Positions 49,286 through 58,025 of a stretch of 64,000 nt of DNA are shown in pieces. The position numbers were made by a program, and so were the translations under genes. Position 1 is the stretch's first letter. Every line of letters starts with the position of its first letter. Location of the stretch: contig NZ_FZNL01000005.1 of the NCBI RefSeq assembly GCF_900187965.1, positions 62,001-126,000 on the forward strand, given 5' to 3'. The stretch is from Flavobacterium sp. ov086 (GTDB lineage Bacteria > Bacteroidota > Bacteroidia > Flavobacteriales > Flavobacteriaceae). The notes under the pieces were generated by a model. It worked only from the letters and a program-made list of their open reading frames with translations, was not told where the DNA came from and searched no databases.

Positions 49286-50574
49286 CTATTTGCTGAGTAA
49301 ATTTTTATAAATAACTCCGTCTTTTATAATCAGTAGTAGAGTTTTGTCATAGTCTTCCAGTATATTCAAATTAATAAGCGGATTACCATCTACCAATAAA
49401 ACATCGGCATAAGCACCTTCTTCTATAACACCCAGCTTTTTGGGATAGGGATTACGTGGGCCGCTCATGGTCAGTAATTCCGCATTTGTAGAGGTAGCCA
49501 TTTTTAATATTTCATAAGGGGTATAGAAGCGCAATAACTTTACAAGATCACCTGCTCTTTTTACCGAATGTTCAGGCTCGAAAAGGCAATCAGTTCCAAA
49601 TGCAGTTTTAATGTTATATTTTTTTGCAAAATTATAGGCTTTCTCAGTACCGCTCATCATAGTTTGTTGTTTTATGCGGTTAGGTGAACCATCAGCATAA
49701 AGGCTCTTACCTTCGTCGATAAAAGGCTGCAGACTTAGCCATGCTTTTTTATCGGCCAGCATTTTTGCTGTTTCATCATCAATAAGCTGGGCATGATCTA
49801 TACAGCGCACCCCGGCGCGCAATGCAGTTTGTATGGCTCTTGGCGTGTAAGCGTGTACGGTAACATAAGTACCCCAGTTTTCAGCTGCGTCAACAGCGGC
49901 CTTCATTTCTGCTTCTGTAAACTGAGAGATATCCAAAGGGTCATACGTTGAAGAAACACCACCTCCGGCGGCCAGTTTTATTTGTGTAGCACCAAGGCGC
50001 AACTGCTCCCGTACACGTTTCAATACCTGATCTGCTCCATCAGCGATTATGCCAAAATTATAACGTTCGGTAAAGTCAAGGTTTGCCGCCATATCTTTTG
50101 GAACAGCGTTTGGGCTAAGGAAGTCGCCGTGGCCTCCAGTTTGGGAAATCATCGCGCCGGAGGGATAAATACGCGGACCTATAATCAAACCCCTGTCTAT
50201 TGCTTTTTGCAGTCCGACTGCTGGACCGGCAAGGTCCCTGAAAGTGGTAAAGCCCTGCATCAGGTCTTTTTCCGCGGACTTCATAGCAATGGCAGTAATG
50301 TATTGTATAGGGTATGGGCATCAATAAGTCCCGGCATTAAAAATTTTCCTTTACCATCGATGATGGTTGTATTTGCACTTTTATCGGTTGGGATTGGTGA
50401 TGTAGAAAATTTGCTGATCAGATTATTGACAATCAAAAGATTTCCCTTAGTTGTTTTTTCATCCTTACCATTAAAAATTTGAACATCGTTGATAAGAATT
50501 GTTTTTTGAGCCATTCCATAAAATGAACTCAGTAAAATTGCCATAACCAATAATTTTCGTTTTATAGGGCACAT
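49286..50574 (-). pseudogene. amidohydrolase, broken by deletion and frameshift
   Basis: Two ORFs make up one enzyme. The N-terminal piece (50281-50574) has a signal peptide, DVQIFNGKDEKTTKGNLLIV and MPGLIDAH, then runs into TLYNTLLPLL and a stop. The C-terminal piece (49286-50284) starts MKSAEKDLMQGFTTFRDLAG and continues with YVTVHAYTPRAIQ, CIDHAQLIDDETA, FGTDCLFEPEHS and the composite end GAYADVLLVDGNP. The second His of HxH and about 15-20 residues expected between the pieces are missing, and the frames differ. It was probably an Xaa-Pro dipeptidase-like amidohydrolase and is now inactive. Confidence 0.75.
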
Positions 50575-50756
50575 ATCTATAAGGGGTTTTGAAGTTATAG
50601 TACTAATTTAGTAAATGTTATATTAATTTATTGATTTTTTCGTGAGATATTAATCAATGTATTAGCTTCTTTAGAACAACAGTAAAAAGGTCAATTTTGA
50701 AGATATATTTTTCGTATAAAAAAAATATTTGCAGTTTGTTGTTTGATTCTAAAAAA

Positions 50757-50915
50757 AGTCCTGTTGGGGATTGGTGTAAAATTTGTATCTAATTTTTATT
50801 TTTTTTTGATATGACAGTTTATATATAGGAACCTAGACCTCATTGTCCATAATTTACTAAATTTTTAATTGTTCAAAATACCTGTGCCACGATTCCGTCA
50901 CAAAAGTTAGAAGGT
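50757..50915. repeat. Partial dispersed element and decayed neighbour, shared with 55580-55730
   Basis: AGTCCTGTTGGGGATTG followed by TGTAAAATTTGTATCTAATT is repeated at 55585-55622. A little further TGTGCCACGATTCCGTCACA corresponds to TGTGCCATGATTTTGCCACA near 55699. So the element has a longer right flank in these two places. No ORF is intact. Confidence 0.5.
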
Positions 50916-51079
50916 GAAATATCTTTAAAAACTGCCTTAACCTTTTGCGGCAATATGGGAGGCAGCTCCAGTCCCATTAGTATAGGTGTTTTTTCAAGTT
51001 ATCGTATAAAAAACAGATCTATGAAATCTTTTTATTGCAGTTTTGAAGTAATTTAGTGATTTAAATATATTTTACTGAA

Positions 51080-52063
51080 ATGATCTTCGAATTTACAACA
51101 GCTTTCGGTTTTGATTTTATTACATTTTTTGCAAAACATATTAATGGTACTGTAAGAGATAATTTCATGGAAATCCCAAATTCATTGGGAGAAGGCTATG
51201 TGCGTAAAATTGAATTTGGAAGTGATTTTAAATTAACGATACATCGCTATACATTGAAGGAAGATTTAATTATTAAACGAAATCCTTCCCCGGAGACCAG
51301 CAGTGTGCGCACTTTTTTCTTTTATAATACCAAACAGGATCTTGAGGTTAAATATGAGAATGAGGAAAATATACCATTTTCACAAAAAAATGATGCTTCC
51401 ATACTGTTATCTACAAATGATCTGCGGACGGAAATCCGTTTTCCTGCCGGCAGTAATATCCAATATGTAGTAGTTGCGATTGCTGCTGATAGACTGCGTG
51501 CCATTCTATCTATTGAAAACCCCAATAGCACGATAAAAACTATCACAGCGGAAAATGCTTCATTTCTTTTTTTCGAAAGCCTGGATACTGAAATGCAATT
51601 GCTTTTGAAAAATATTGTATCTGTTGATATGAATAACTCTATGAATAATTTCTATGTCCAAATTAAGGTTCAGGAATTAATGTATCTGCTTTTTAGTAAG
51701 CTGTCACTTAGGGAGAATACAACTTTTAAAAGTATAAATAGTAACGATGCAGAGAAGCTACTGAATATTCGCAACGAAATATTGAAAGACCTCAGCACAC
51801 CGCCTGTTTTGAATCAATTAGCAATTATTGCTTCAATGAGCGAAACTAAACTTAAACAACTCTTTAAGCAGACCTTTGGAGATACAATCTATAATTATTA
51901 CCAAAAGGCAAGAATGGAAGAAGCTGCTTTTTTGCTAAAACAGGCAAAACATTCCGTTTCGGAGGTTGGTTACGAACTAGGATTTTCTAACCTTAGCCAC
52001 TTCAGCAGATTGTTCGAGAAGCAGTATGGTATCACACCCAAAAAATTTTCATACACTTCATAA
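51080..52063 (+). CDS. AraC-family transcriptional regulator
   Basis: A 327-residue AraC protein of another subgroup: N-terminal FDFITFFAKHINGTVRDNFM and FKLTIHRYTLKEDLIIKRNP; C-terminal HTH QLAIIASMSETKLKQLFKQT, SVSEVGYELGFSNLSHFSRL, FEKQYGITPKKFS. It is upstream of the MDR/NmrA/OYE run at 52370 on the same strand, with a 306-bp gap holding the inverted repeat at 52228-52256, and is its probable activator. Confidence 0.85.
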   Translation: MIFEFTTAFGFDFITFFAKHINGTVRDNFMEIPNSLGEGYVRKIEFGSDFKLTIHRYTLKEDLIIKRNPSPETSSVRTFFFYNTKQDLEVKYENEENIPFSQKNDASILLSTNDLRTEIRFPAGSNIQYVVVAIAADRLRAILSIENPNSTIKTITAENASFLFFESLDTEMQLLLKNIVSVDMNNSMNNFYVQIKVQELMYLLFSKLSLRENTTFKSINSNDAEKLLNIRNEILKDLSTPPVLNQLAIIASMSETKLKQLFKQTFGDTIYNYYQKARMEEAAFLLKQAKHSVSEVGYELGFSNLSHFSRLFEKQYGITPKKFSYTS

Positions 52064-52227
52064 AAATTCTTTTCTATAAGTTTATAACTGTCGGATAGGA
52101 CTATTTTTGTGTCTTTTCCGGTTATTTTACCTATTTAATAGCTTTTAAATTTGTCCATGTAATTAAGCATGACAAAATGAGAAAGATATTTATCCACATT
52201 ACTTAAGGCTTCTGAAAATTAATAAAG

Positions 52228-52256
52228 TTTCTGGTGATAGCACTCATAACCAGAAA
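52228..52256. promoter_or_regulatory. Inverted repeat upstream of the MDR operon
   Basis: TTTCTGGT (52228-52235) and ACCAGAAA (52249-52256) with a 13-bp spacer, about 110 bp before the MDR start. It may be an operator; the rest of the 52064-52369 gap has no visible feature. Confidence 0.35.
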
Positions 52257-52369
52257 GCGGCCTTGTTGACCATTTCGAAAAAATATTTTCCTCAATCATC
52301 TTGACTACAGCACATTGTATTCTTTAAAAAAAGAAGACTACACTATTTATTCAATTTATAATTAAAATA

Positions 52370-53293
52370 ATGAAAGCAATCCAATACAGAACTTATGGAA
52401 GTTCAGATGTGATCGAACAAGTTGAAGTTCCAATTCCTTCAATACAAAGTAAAAATGACGTTTTAATCAAGGTTAAGGCAGTAGGTATAAATCCAATTGA
52501 TATGAAAATACGCATGGGATTTATGAAGCAGATCCGTCCCGTTGAGATGCCCTTTGTACCTGGCGGTGAAGCTTCAGGAATAATTGCTGCAGTTGGCGCG
52601 GGCGTTACAAAATTTAAGTTAGGTGATGAGGTTATCGCCCTTACAAAGAAAAATTCATATGCGCAATATGTGACTGCGAACGAGAATTTCGTTTTGCTTA
52701 AACCTAAGGATTTGTCTTTTGAAGAGGCAGCTTCAATAGGTGTCAACATAGGCACAGCACAATCTGTCCTGTTTTCAGAAGGAAAATTAGAAAAAGGTCA
52801 AAAAGTTTTAATCCAGGGCGGTGGCGGCGCTGTTGGTGCTGCCATGGTACAGATGGCAAAAGCTGCTGGTGCATATGTTATTGCTACAGCGTCAGGTGAA
52901 GGTGTGGCTTTGGCAAAAAAACTAGGTGCCGACGAAGTGATCGATTATAAATTAAATGATATAGCTACTATAGCTAAAGATATTGATCTGGTAGCAGATA
53001 CAGCCGGAGGTGATGCTCAGGCAAAGCTTTTTCAGGTTTTAAAGCCAGGAGGCAAGCTACTTAGCATCGCCATACAGCCATCACAGGATCTGGCGGGACA
53101 GTATAATGTGATGGCCTATTTTGTAGCTTCGGATATATCGCCGGAAAATTTAAAGCAGGGGATTGACCTTATAGAGGCAGGTAAATTTTTACCGATAGTT
53201 TCCAAAACATTTAAACTCGAGTATGCAGCAATAGCACAGGATTTTTTAGCAGCCGGAGGGGTGAATGGTAAGGTTGTTCTTTTAGTTGAATAA
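52370..53293 (+). CDS. NADP-dependent MDR oxidoreductase
   Basis: A 307-residue zinc-less medium-chain reductase: MKAIQYRTYGSSDVIEQVEV, DVLIKVKAVGINPIDMKIRM, GQKVLIQGGGGAVGAAMVQM (Rossmann) and the C-terminal GGVNGKVVLLVE. Probably a quinone or enone reductase. It is the first gene of a run with an NmrA-like protein (31 bp) and an OYE (61 bp). Confidence 0.85.
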   Translation: MKAIQYRTYGSSDVIEQVEVPIPSIQSKNDVLIKVKAVGINPIDMKIRMGFMKQIRPVEMPFVPGGEASGIIAAVGAGVTKFKLGDEVIALTKKNSYAQYVTANENFVLLKPKDLSFEEAASIGVNIGTAQSVLFSEGKLEKGQKVLIQGGGGAVGAAMVQMAKAAGAYVIATASGEGVALAKKLGADEVIDYKLNDIATIAKDIDLVADTAGGDAQAKLFQVLKPGGKLLSIAIQPSQDLAGQYNVMAYFVASDISPENLKQGIDLIEAGKFLPIVSKTFKLEYAAIAQDFLAAGGVNGKVVLLVE

Positions 53294-53324
53294 ATAGTAA
53301 AAATAATAATTTAAAGAGATAAGA

Positions 53325-54242
53325 ATGAATACAAAAAAAGTTATCGTTGCCGGTGCAACAGGATTTTTGGGCAGTCAGATTGTGAAAGAGCTACTGCAGC
53401 AGGGAGCAGAAGTTACTGCTATGGTTAGAGCCAGCAGCAATAGAAGTGAACTTACCAAAATAGGAGTTAAAAATTTTGTAGTGGGAGATATGATGGATGT
53501 GGCCTCTTTAAGGCAGGCTCTTTCGCCTAAGCATGGTTTTGATGTAATAGTTGCCAGCGCAGCAGGTTATACACGTCGTAAAAAAAGTGACAGTGCAGCA
53601 ACAGATATAATCGGTTATCAAAATCTGGTTGATGCGACCAAGGAAGCTGGCATTCCCCGTTTCGTGCTAATCTCTATTCTTGAATCTGATAAGGCGAGAT
53701 CGGTACCTCACTTTCACAATAAATACCTGATTGAGCAATATCTTAAAAAGAAAAATCAGCCTTTTATAGCGCTCAGGCCAGGTGCATTCCTTGATCAGAC
53801 GCCTGATTTTATAATCAATAAAATCAAAAAAGGAATACTCCCAACTTTCCTAAGCGGAAGCTATGGGATTATTTACACACCACAATTGGCCAGATATACA
53901 GCTTTGGCTGCAGTTGTTTTACCCAATTCAGAATTGAACACTTCCATAGATGTTGGCTGGGACAGACCAGTAAACGAGCAGATACTGGCAGCAGCCTTTT
54001 CAAGTGTTCTTAAAAAAGAAATTAAAACTGAGCCGGTTATCCCTGCATTCGTACTGAAATTTGTTCTTCCGTTAGTCGCACGTTTTAATGACAACATTAA
54101 AGATATGGTTGAAATGATAAAGTGGATCGATAAAGGTATTTACATAAGCACAAATCCGCAAAAGCAAAAAGAACTTTTCGGCGAGCTGCCAACTCCTGAG
54201 CAAAGCGTAAGAGAATATTGTCGTGACAAAGGATTGATTTAA
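53325..54242 (+). CDS. NmrA-like NAD(P)-binding protein
   Basis: A 305-residue atypical SDR with GATGFLG (9-15) near the N terminus. RFVLISILESDKA and RPGAFLD follow, and the catalytic Tyr/Lys pair is not in the usual place. The NmrA/HSCARG type senses NAD(P)H or acts as an isoflavone-reductase-like enzyme. It is co-oriented between the MDR and OYE genes. Confidence 0.8.
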   Translation: MNTKKVIVAGATGFLGSQIVKELLQQGAEVTAMVRASSNRSELTKIGVKNFVVGDMMDVASLRQALSPKHGFDVIVASAAGYTRRKKSDSAATDIIGYQNLVDATKEAGIPRFVLISILESDKARSVPHFHNKYLIEQYLKKKNQPFIALRPGAFLDQTPDFIINKIKKGILPTFLSGSYGIIYTPQLARYTALAAVVLPNSELNTSIDVGWDRPVNEQILAAAFSSVLKKEIKTEPVIPAFVLKFVLPLVARFNDNIKDMVEMIKWIDKGIYISTNPQKQKELFGELPTPEQSVREYCRDKGLI

Positions 54243-54303
54243 AGAAAGATATTTTCAACATGATAAAGTACACTGTACATCTAATATTAAAAAATAATAC
54301 ACT

Positions 54304-55383
54304 ATGAAATTACTAGAAAAGGTAACATTAGGAAAACAAACATTAAAAAATGCAATGGCGATGGCACCTATGACCCGCAGCAGAGCTAACAGCGCAGGTG
54401 TAGTATCAGATCTGACTGTATTGTATTACACACAGCGTGCGAGCGCCGGACTGTTGCTGAGCGAGGCTATAAATATTTCAGAGCAGGCTTTGGGGAGTCC
54501 ACTGACACCAAGCCTCTATAATCAGGAGCAAATCGATGCATGGAAGAAAGTAACCAAGTCAGTTCATGATAACGGAGGAGTAATCTATGCGCAGCTTTGG
54601 CATACCGGTCGTGTCGGACATTCGGTGGATAGAGACGGAAAACTTCCTGTAGCACCATCGGCAATTGGAATAAAAGGACAGCAACATTTCACATCTCAGG
54701 GAATGAAAGATTATGAAACTCCTCAGGAGCTGACTATATTAGAGATCAAACAGATTGTAAAAGATTACGGTCAGGCTGCCAAAAATGCAATTGAAGCCGG
54801 TTTTGATGGTGTTGAACTGCATGCTGCATTTGGATATCTGCCTAATCAATTTTTATCTGAAAGTGCAAACCTTAGAACTGATGAATATGGCGGGAGCGTA
54901 GAGAACAGGAACCGTTTTGTGCTGGAAGTAATGCATGAATTAGTTACTGCTATCGGAAGCGATAAAGTTGGTATAAAGCTATCGCCAACTGTCTATTACA
55001 ATAATATTGAGAATAGCGATCCTGAGGCACAATTCAAGCCATTAATAGAGGCTTTGAATGAATTACCGTTGTCTTATATTCATCTTATGAATGGGATGTT
55101 ACCCCTGGATAATCATCCAAACTATCCTAAAAACGCAGTGGAAACTTTTGGAAGTATAAGCAAACATCTGGTAATTGCAAATGCAGGGTTCAATAAGGAA
55201 ACCGGGGAGGCAGAACTTGAAAAAGGGATTGCAAAAATAATTGCCTATGGTTCACTATTTCTTGCCAATCCTGATCTGCCAAGAAGGTTTGAATTGAATG
55301 CAGAGTTCAATCAGCTTGATCACGCGACAATGTACGGTGGAGGTGAGCACGGATATACAGATTATCCACATCTGAAAGATTGA
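54304..55383 (+). CDS. alkene reductase (Old Yellow Enzyme family)
   Basis: A 359-residue NemA-like FMN enzyme: MAPMTRSRANSAGVVSDLTV, YAQLWHTGRVGH, GFDGVELHAAFGYLPNQFLS and RTDEYGGSVENRNRF, then YIHLMNG. At the active site His173 is present, but the usual partner Asn/His at 176 is Phe (HAAF). It reduces electron-poor alkenes with NADPH. It ends the AraC-adjacent run. Confidence 0.85.
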   Translation: MKLLEKVTLGKQTLKNAMAMAPMTRSRANSAGVVSDLTVLYYTQRASAGLLLSEAINISEQALGSPLTPSLYNQEQIDAWKKVTKSVHDNGGVIYAQLWHTGRVGHSVDRDGKLPVAPSAIGIKGQQHFTSQGMKDYETPQELTILEIKQIVKDYGQAAKNAIEAGFDGVELHAAFGYLPNQFLSESANLRTDEYGGSVENRNRFVLEVMHELVTAIGSDKVGIKLSPTVYYNNIENSDPEAQFKPLIEALNELPLSYIHLMNGMLPLDNHPNYPKNAVETFGSISKHLVIANAGFNKETGEAELEKGIAKIIAYGSLFLANPDLPRRFELNAEFNQLDHATMYGGGEHGYTDYPHLKD

Positions 55384-55510
55384 ACCTTAAGCTGCCCATC
55401 ACCAAGTAGCAGTTACGAGGAGATTTTAAAAGAATAAAATAAATTGGATATTCCGGTTTCTAAATTGTTAGTATTTACAGGTTGAAACTAATTCAATTAG
55501 CAAAAAAAAA

Positions 55511-55602
55511 GCATAAAAAAATCCCATTTCATAAGAAATGGGATTTTAATTTTGTGACCTCTACGAAACAAAATTTGGTTTGGATGTCCTGTTGGGGATT
55601 GA
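55511..55602. repeat. Dispersed hairpin element, copy 5 (internal deletion)
   Basis: It starts with the TCCCATTTC/GAAATGGGA hairpin and GTGACCTCTACGAAACAAAA, then jumps directly to TTTGGTTTGGATGTCCTGTT plus GGGGATTG, so the central block is deleted. Downstream homology with 50757-50915 continues to about 55730. Confidence 0.75.
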
Positions 55603-56143
55603 TGAAATTCGTATCTAATTTTAATATGAGAGCTGCACATTCGAATCTAAACCTTTTAGCATTTGATTTTCGTGATATTTATTTTTGTAAAACAGCATGT
55701 GCCATGATTTTGCCACAACACTTCTTACGCCAATTTTTAATCTATTTTAATTGGGTTAACTTGTTTTAAATGAGTATTATAGTTCGTTTAAAAGTCGAAA
55801 GTAAGTAATTTTAATAAAAGCCGAAAATGGAGAGTCTTAGCTTTTTGTGGCAAATAAGGAGCAATTCCAAATCAATAAAAATGCGGTATTAATTCTAGAA
55901 AGTATTTTGGAATCATAAGCAAATTTTATTCCGACACATAATCTTTCTTTTGGAAAAATATGCATTTATACCAACAACTTAATGATGCGTTATTATTTTC
56001 TTAACGAACAATATGATAAGAGTTTGTTTGGGAGGATATAATTTCGCAAAATAAAATCAACCTTATCATTCTTTAAAAAAACAAATAATGATAATTTATT
56101 ACAATTGGCAGACTCTTCTTTACTATTTACAATAAACAGCTAA
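55603..56143. other. Intergenic region with element flank and decayed sequence
   Basis: The first part (to about 55730) is homologous to the region after 50773. On the minus strand both can be read as scraps of coding sequence (AKSWHMLFYKNK; TESWHRYFEQLK). From about 55730 to 56143 I see only AT-rich sequence, presumably including the promoter of the sigma factor gene. Confidence 0.4.
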
Positions 56144-56743
56144 ATGTCTTTAAATAAGCTAAATGATGAAATTATTACTTCTTTTGCCAACGGTGATAAG
56201 GATGCTTTTATATCCGTTTATAATAATTATCAGCAAATAGTATTTAACAATGTCACACGGCTTATTCCTCAAGCTGATGTTGTTGAAGATGTATTGCAGG
56301 AAGTTTTTTTGAAGCTTTGGGAAAACAAACACAAATTCCACGATGAGCATGCAGTAGCTTCGTGGTTATTCTCTGTTAGTTACAACCAGTCTATTTCCCA
56401 TATCAGAAAATTGATTAGAGAAAGAAAGTACTTGGAATCCATGAAAACAGATTTCAATTTTGAATACGATCCCGGAAGCGAAGTCGAAATAGAGAACATC
56501 AAAGAAAATATTTTGACGGAAGCGATTAATCAGTTACCGTTGCGCAAAAAACAGGCCTTTGAACTTTGTAAATTACAGGGAAAAACCTATGCTGAGGCTG
56601 CCGAAATTATGGATATATCTTCAGAAACGGTAAAAGAACATATTACCCTTGCCTTAAAATTTGTGCATACCTATACAGTAAATCGCTACGAAAAAGAGTC
56701 AGCGATATCTTTATTTATCATCGGTTTATACTTCCGTACTTAG
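56144..56743 (+). CDS. ECF RNA polymerase sigma-70 factor (FecI-like)
   Basis: A 199-residue extracytoplasmic-function sigma factor. Region 2 (FANGDKDAFISVYNNYQQIV, DVLQEVFLKLWENKHKF) occupies about 15-90. Region 4 (INQLPLRKKQAFELCKLQGK, TYAEAAEIMDISSETVKEHI) occupies about 130-180. It directs RNA polymerase to the downstream SusC/SusD operon or itself. The anti-sigma FecR gene follows 164 bp later. Confidence 0.9.
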   Translation: MSLNKLNDEIITSFANGDKDAFISVYNNYQQIVFNNVTRLIPQADVVEDVLQEVFLKLWENKHKFHDEHAVASWLFSVSYNQSISHIRKLIRERKYLESMKTDFNFEYDPGSEVEIENIKENILTEAINQLPLRKKQAFELCKLQGKTYAEAAEIMDISSETVKEHITLALKFVHTYTVNRYEKESAISLFIIGLYFRT

Positions 56744-56907
56744 CCTGCTTACAGTCAAATCTTAGTATTTTACAATTAACTCTTCTTTTGTTAATAATTA
56801 CTTAACGAACACTGTACCCCCCATTTTTGTAGTTGCTGCGTTTTTAGAATAACTGTGGTCATTAAGGACCTCTTATTTTAAGATCGCAACGTTTTTAATT
56901 TATTATT

Positions 56908-57969
56908 ATGGATAAAATTCAATCACTTATCGAAAAATTGTGGAAAGGAACTATAAGTCCTAAAGAAATCACAATACTCGAAGAGGCTTTAAAAAATGTA
57001 AATGATCAAGAGAGTAATCAAGTCAAAAATCATTTTAAAAAAATGTATGAGCAAGATACAGTTCCTGATCAAAGCAATAAAAATGCGGCAATACTTTTAG
57101 AGCGCATTTTAGAATCTATTGAGGAGATGGAAGGAAGTTCAGTTAAAAAATTGACTTTCGGTTCAAGATATATCTGGTGGGCAGCGGCGGTTATGATTGG
57201 CATCTGTACCATATTTCTTTTCCCTATAAATAATCAACGTTCAAATACACCAGAGAACAAAAATTTACACCTGGCACAAAAATCAAAAATAATTGAGAAC
57301 AAGCAGCAGTATAATATAAATGTTGATTTGCCTGATGGGTCTGCAGTTGTTTTATTTCCGAAAAGTAAGATTGATTACAACAATGAATTTAATATAAAAG
57401 ACAGGATAATTAACCTAAAGGGAATAGCAATATTTAAAGTTGCCAAAGATAAAACAAGACCCTTTAGTGTATTTTCAGAAGGGTTTGTTACTACCGCTTT
57501 GGGTACAAAATTCTTAGTGAACAGCAGAAAAGTGAATAGGGTAGAAGTAAAACTTTTTGAAGGTAGTGTAAGGGTAAGAGATAATCATACTATTGGTAAA
57601 ACCATACCGGACATTTATCTGAAACCCGGACAACAATTGACATTGGATAAACTAAATACTAAGTACGAAATAATTGCATTTAATCCAAATGACAGTACAG
57701 GGCTATTTACAAATAAAGTTATTGCTAAGGATAGATTGACAACCAAATGGTCCCTTAGTTTTAATAATGAAGCGCTGGAAACGACATTACAAAAACTGAG
57801 TATAAAATATAAAACGGATATAGAGTATAATAAGGAAACTATAGAAGGACTTTATTTTACAGGAACTGTTGAACAAACAGATAGCCTCCAAACTGTACTG
57901 ACAATTATTGCCAATATGAATGGACTTAAATTGAAGGAAGAGCAAGGGAAATTTATTATCACAAAGTAA
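56908..57969 (+). CDS. FecR-family anti-sigma factor
   Basis: A 353-residue protein. The N-terminal cytosolic sigma-binding segment is followed by a TM helix (WWAAAVMIGICTIFLF, about 90-106) and a FecR domain (DLPDGSAVVLFPKSKIDYNN; EGFVTTALGTKFLV). A C-terminal DUF4974 domain follows (TLQKLSIKYKTDIEYNKETI, SLQTVLTIIANMNGLKL). It holds the ECF sigma factor inactive until a signal is transmitted from the outer-membrane transporter. Confidence 0.9.
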   Translation: MDKIQSLIEKLWKGTISPKEITILEEALKNVNDQESNQVKNHFKKMYEQDTVPDQSNKNAAILLERILESIEEMEGSSVKKLTFGSRYIWWAAAVMIGICTIFLFPINNQRSNTPENKNLHLAQKSKIIENKQQYNINVDLPDGSAVVLFPKSKIDYNNEFNIKDRIINLKGIAIFKVAKDKTRPFSVFSEGFVTTALGTKFLVNSRKVNRVEVKLFEGSVRVRDNHTIGKTIPDIYLKPGQQLTLDKLNTKYEIIAFNPNDSTGLFTNKVIAKDRLTTKWSLSFNNEALETTLQKLSIKYKTDIEYNKETIEGLYFTGTVEQTDSLQTVLTIIANMNGLKLKEEQGKFIITK

Positions 57970-58000
57970 AACAATAACGAAATTAACGAATAAACCAAGC

Positions 58001-58025
58001 AACAACAATAACAACAACAACAACA
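58001..58025 (+). repeat. AAC microsatellite in the SusC leader
   Basis: AACAACAATAACAACAACAA plus CAACA directly precedes the SusC ATG at 58026. The stretch is unstructured and C/A-only, which may favour ribosome loading. Repeat-number variation would not change a reading frame. Confidence 0.6.
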
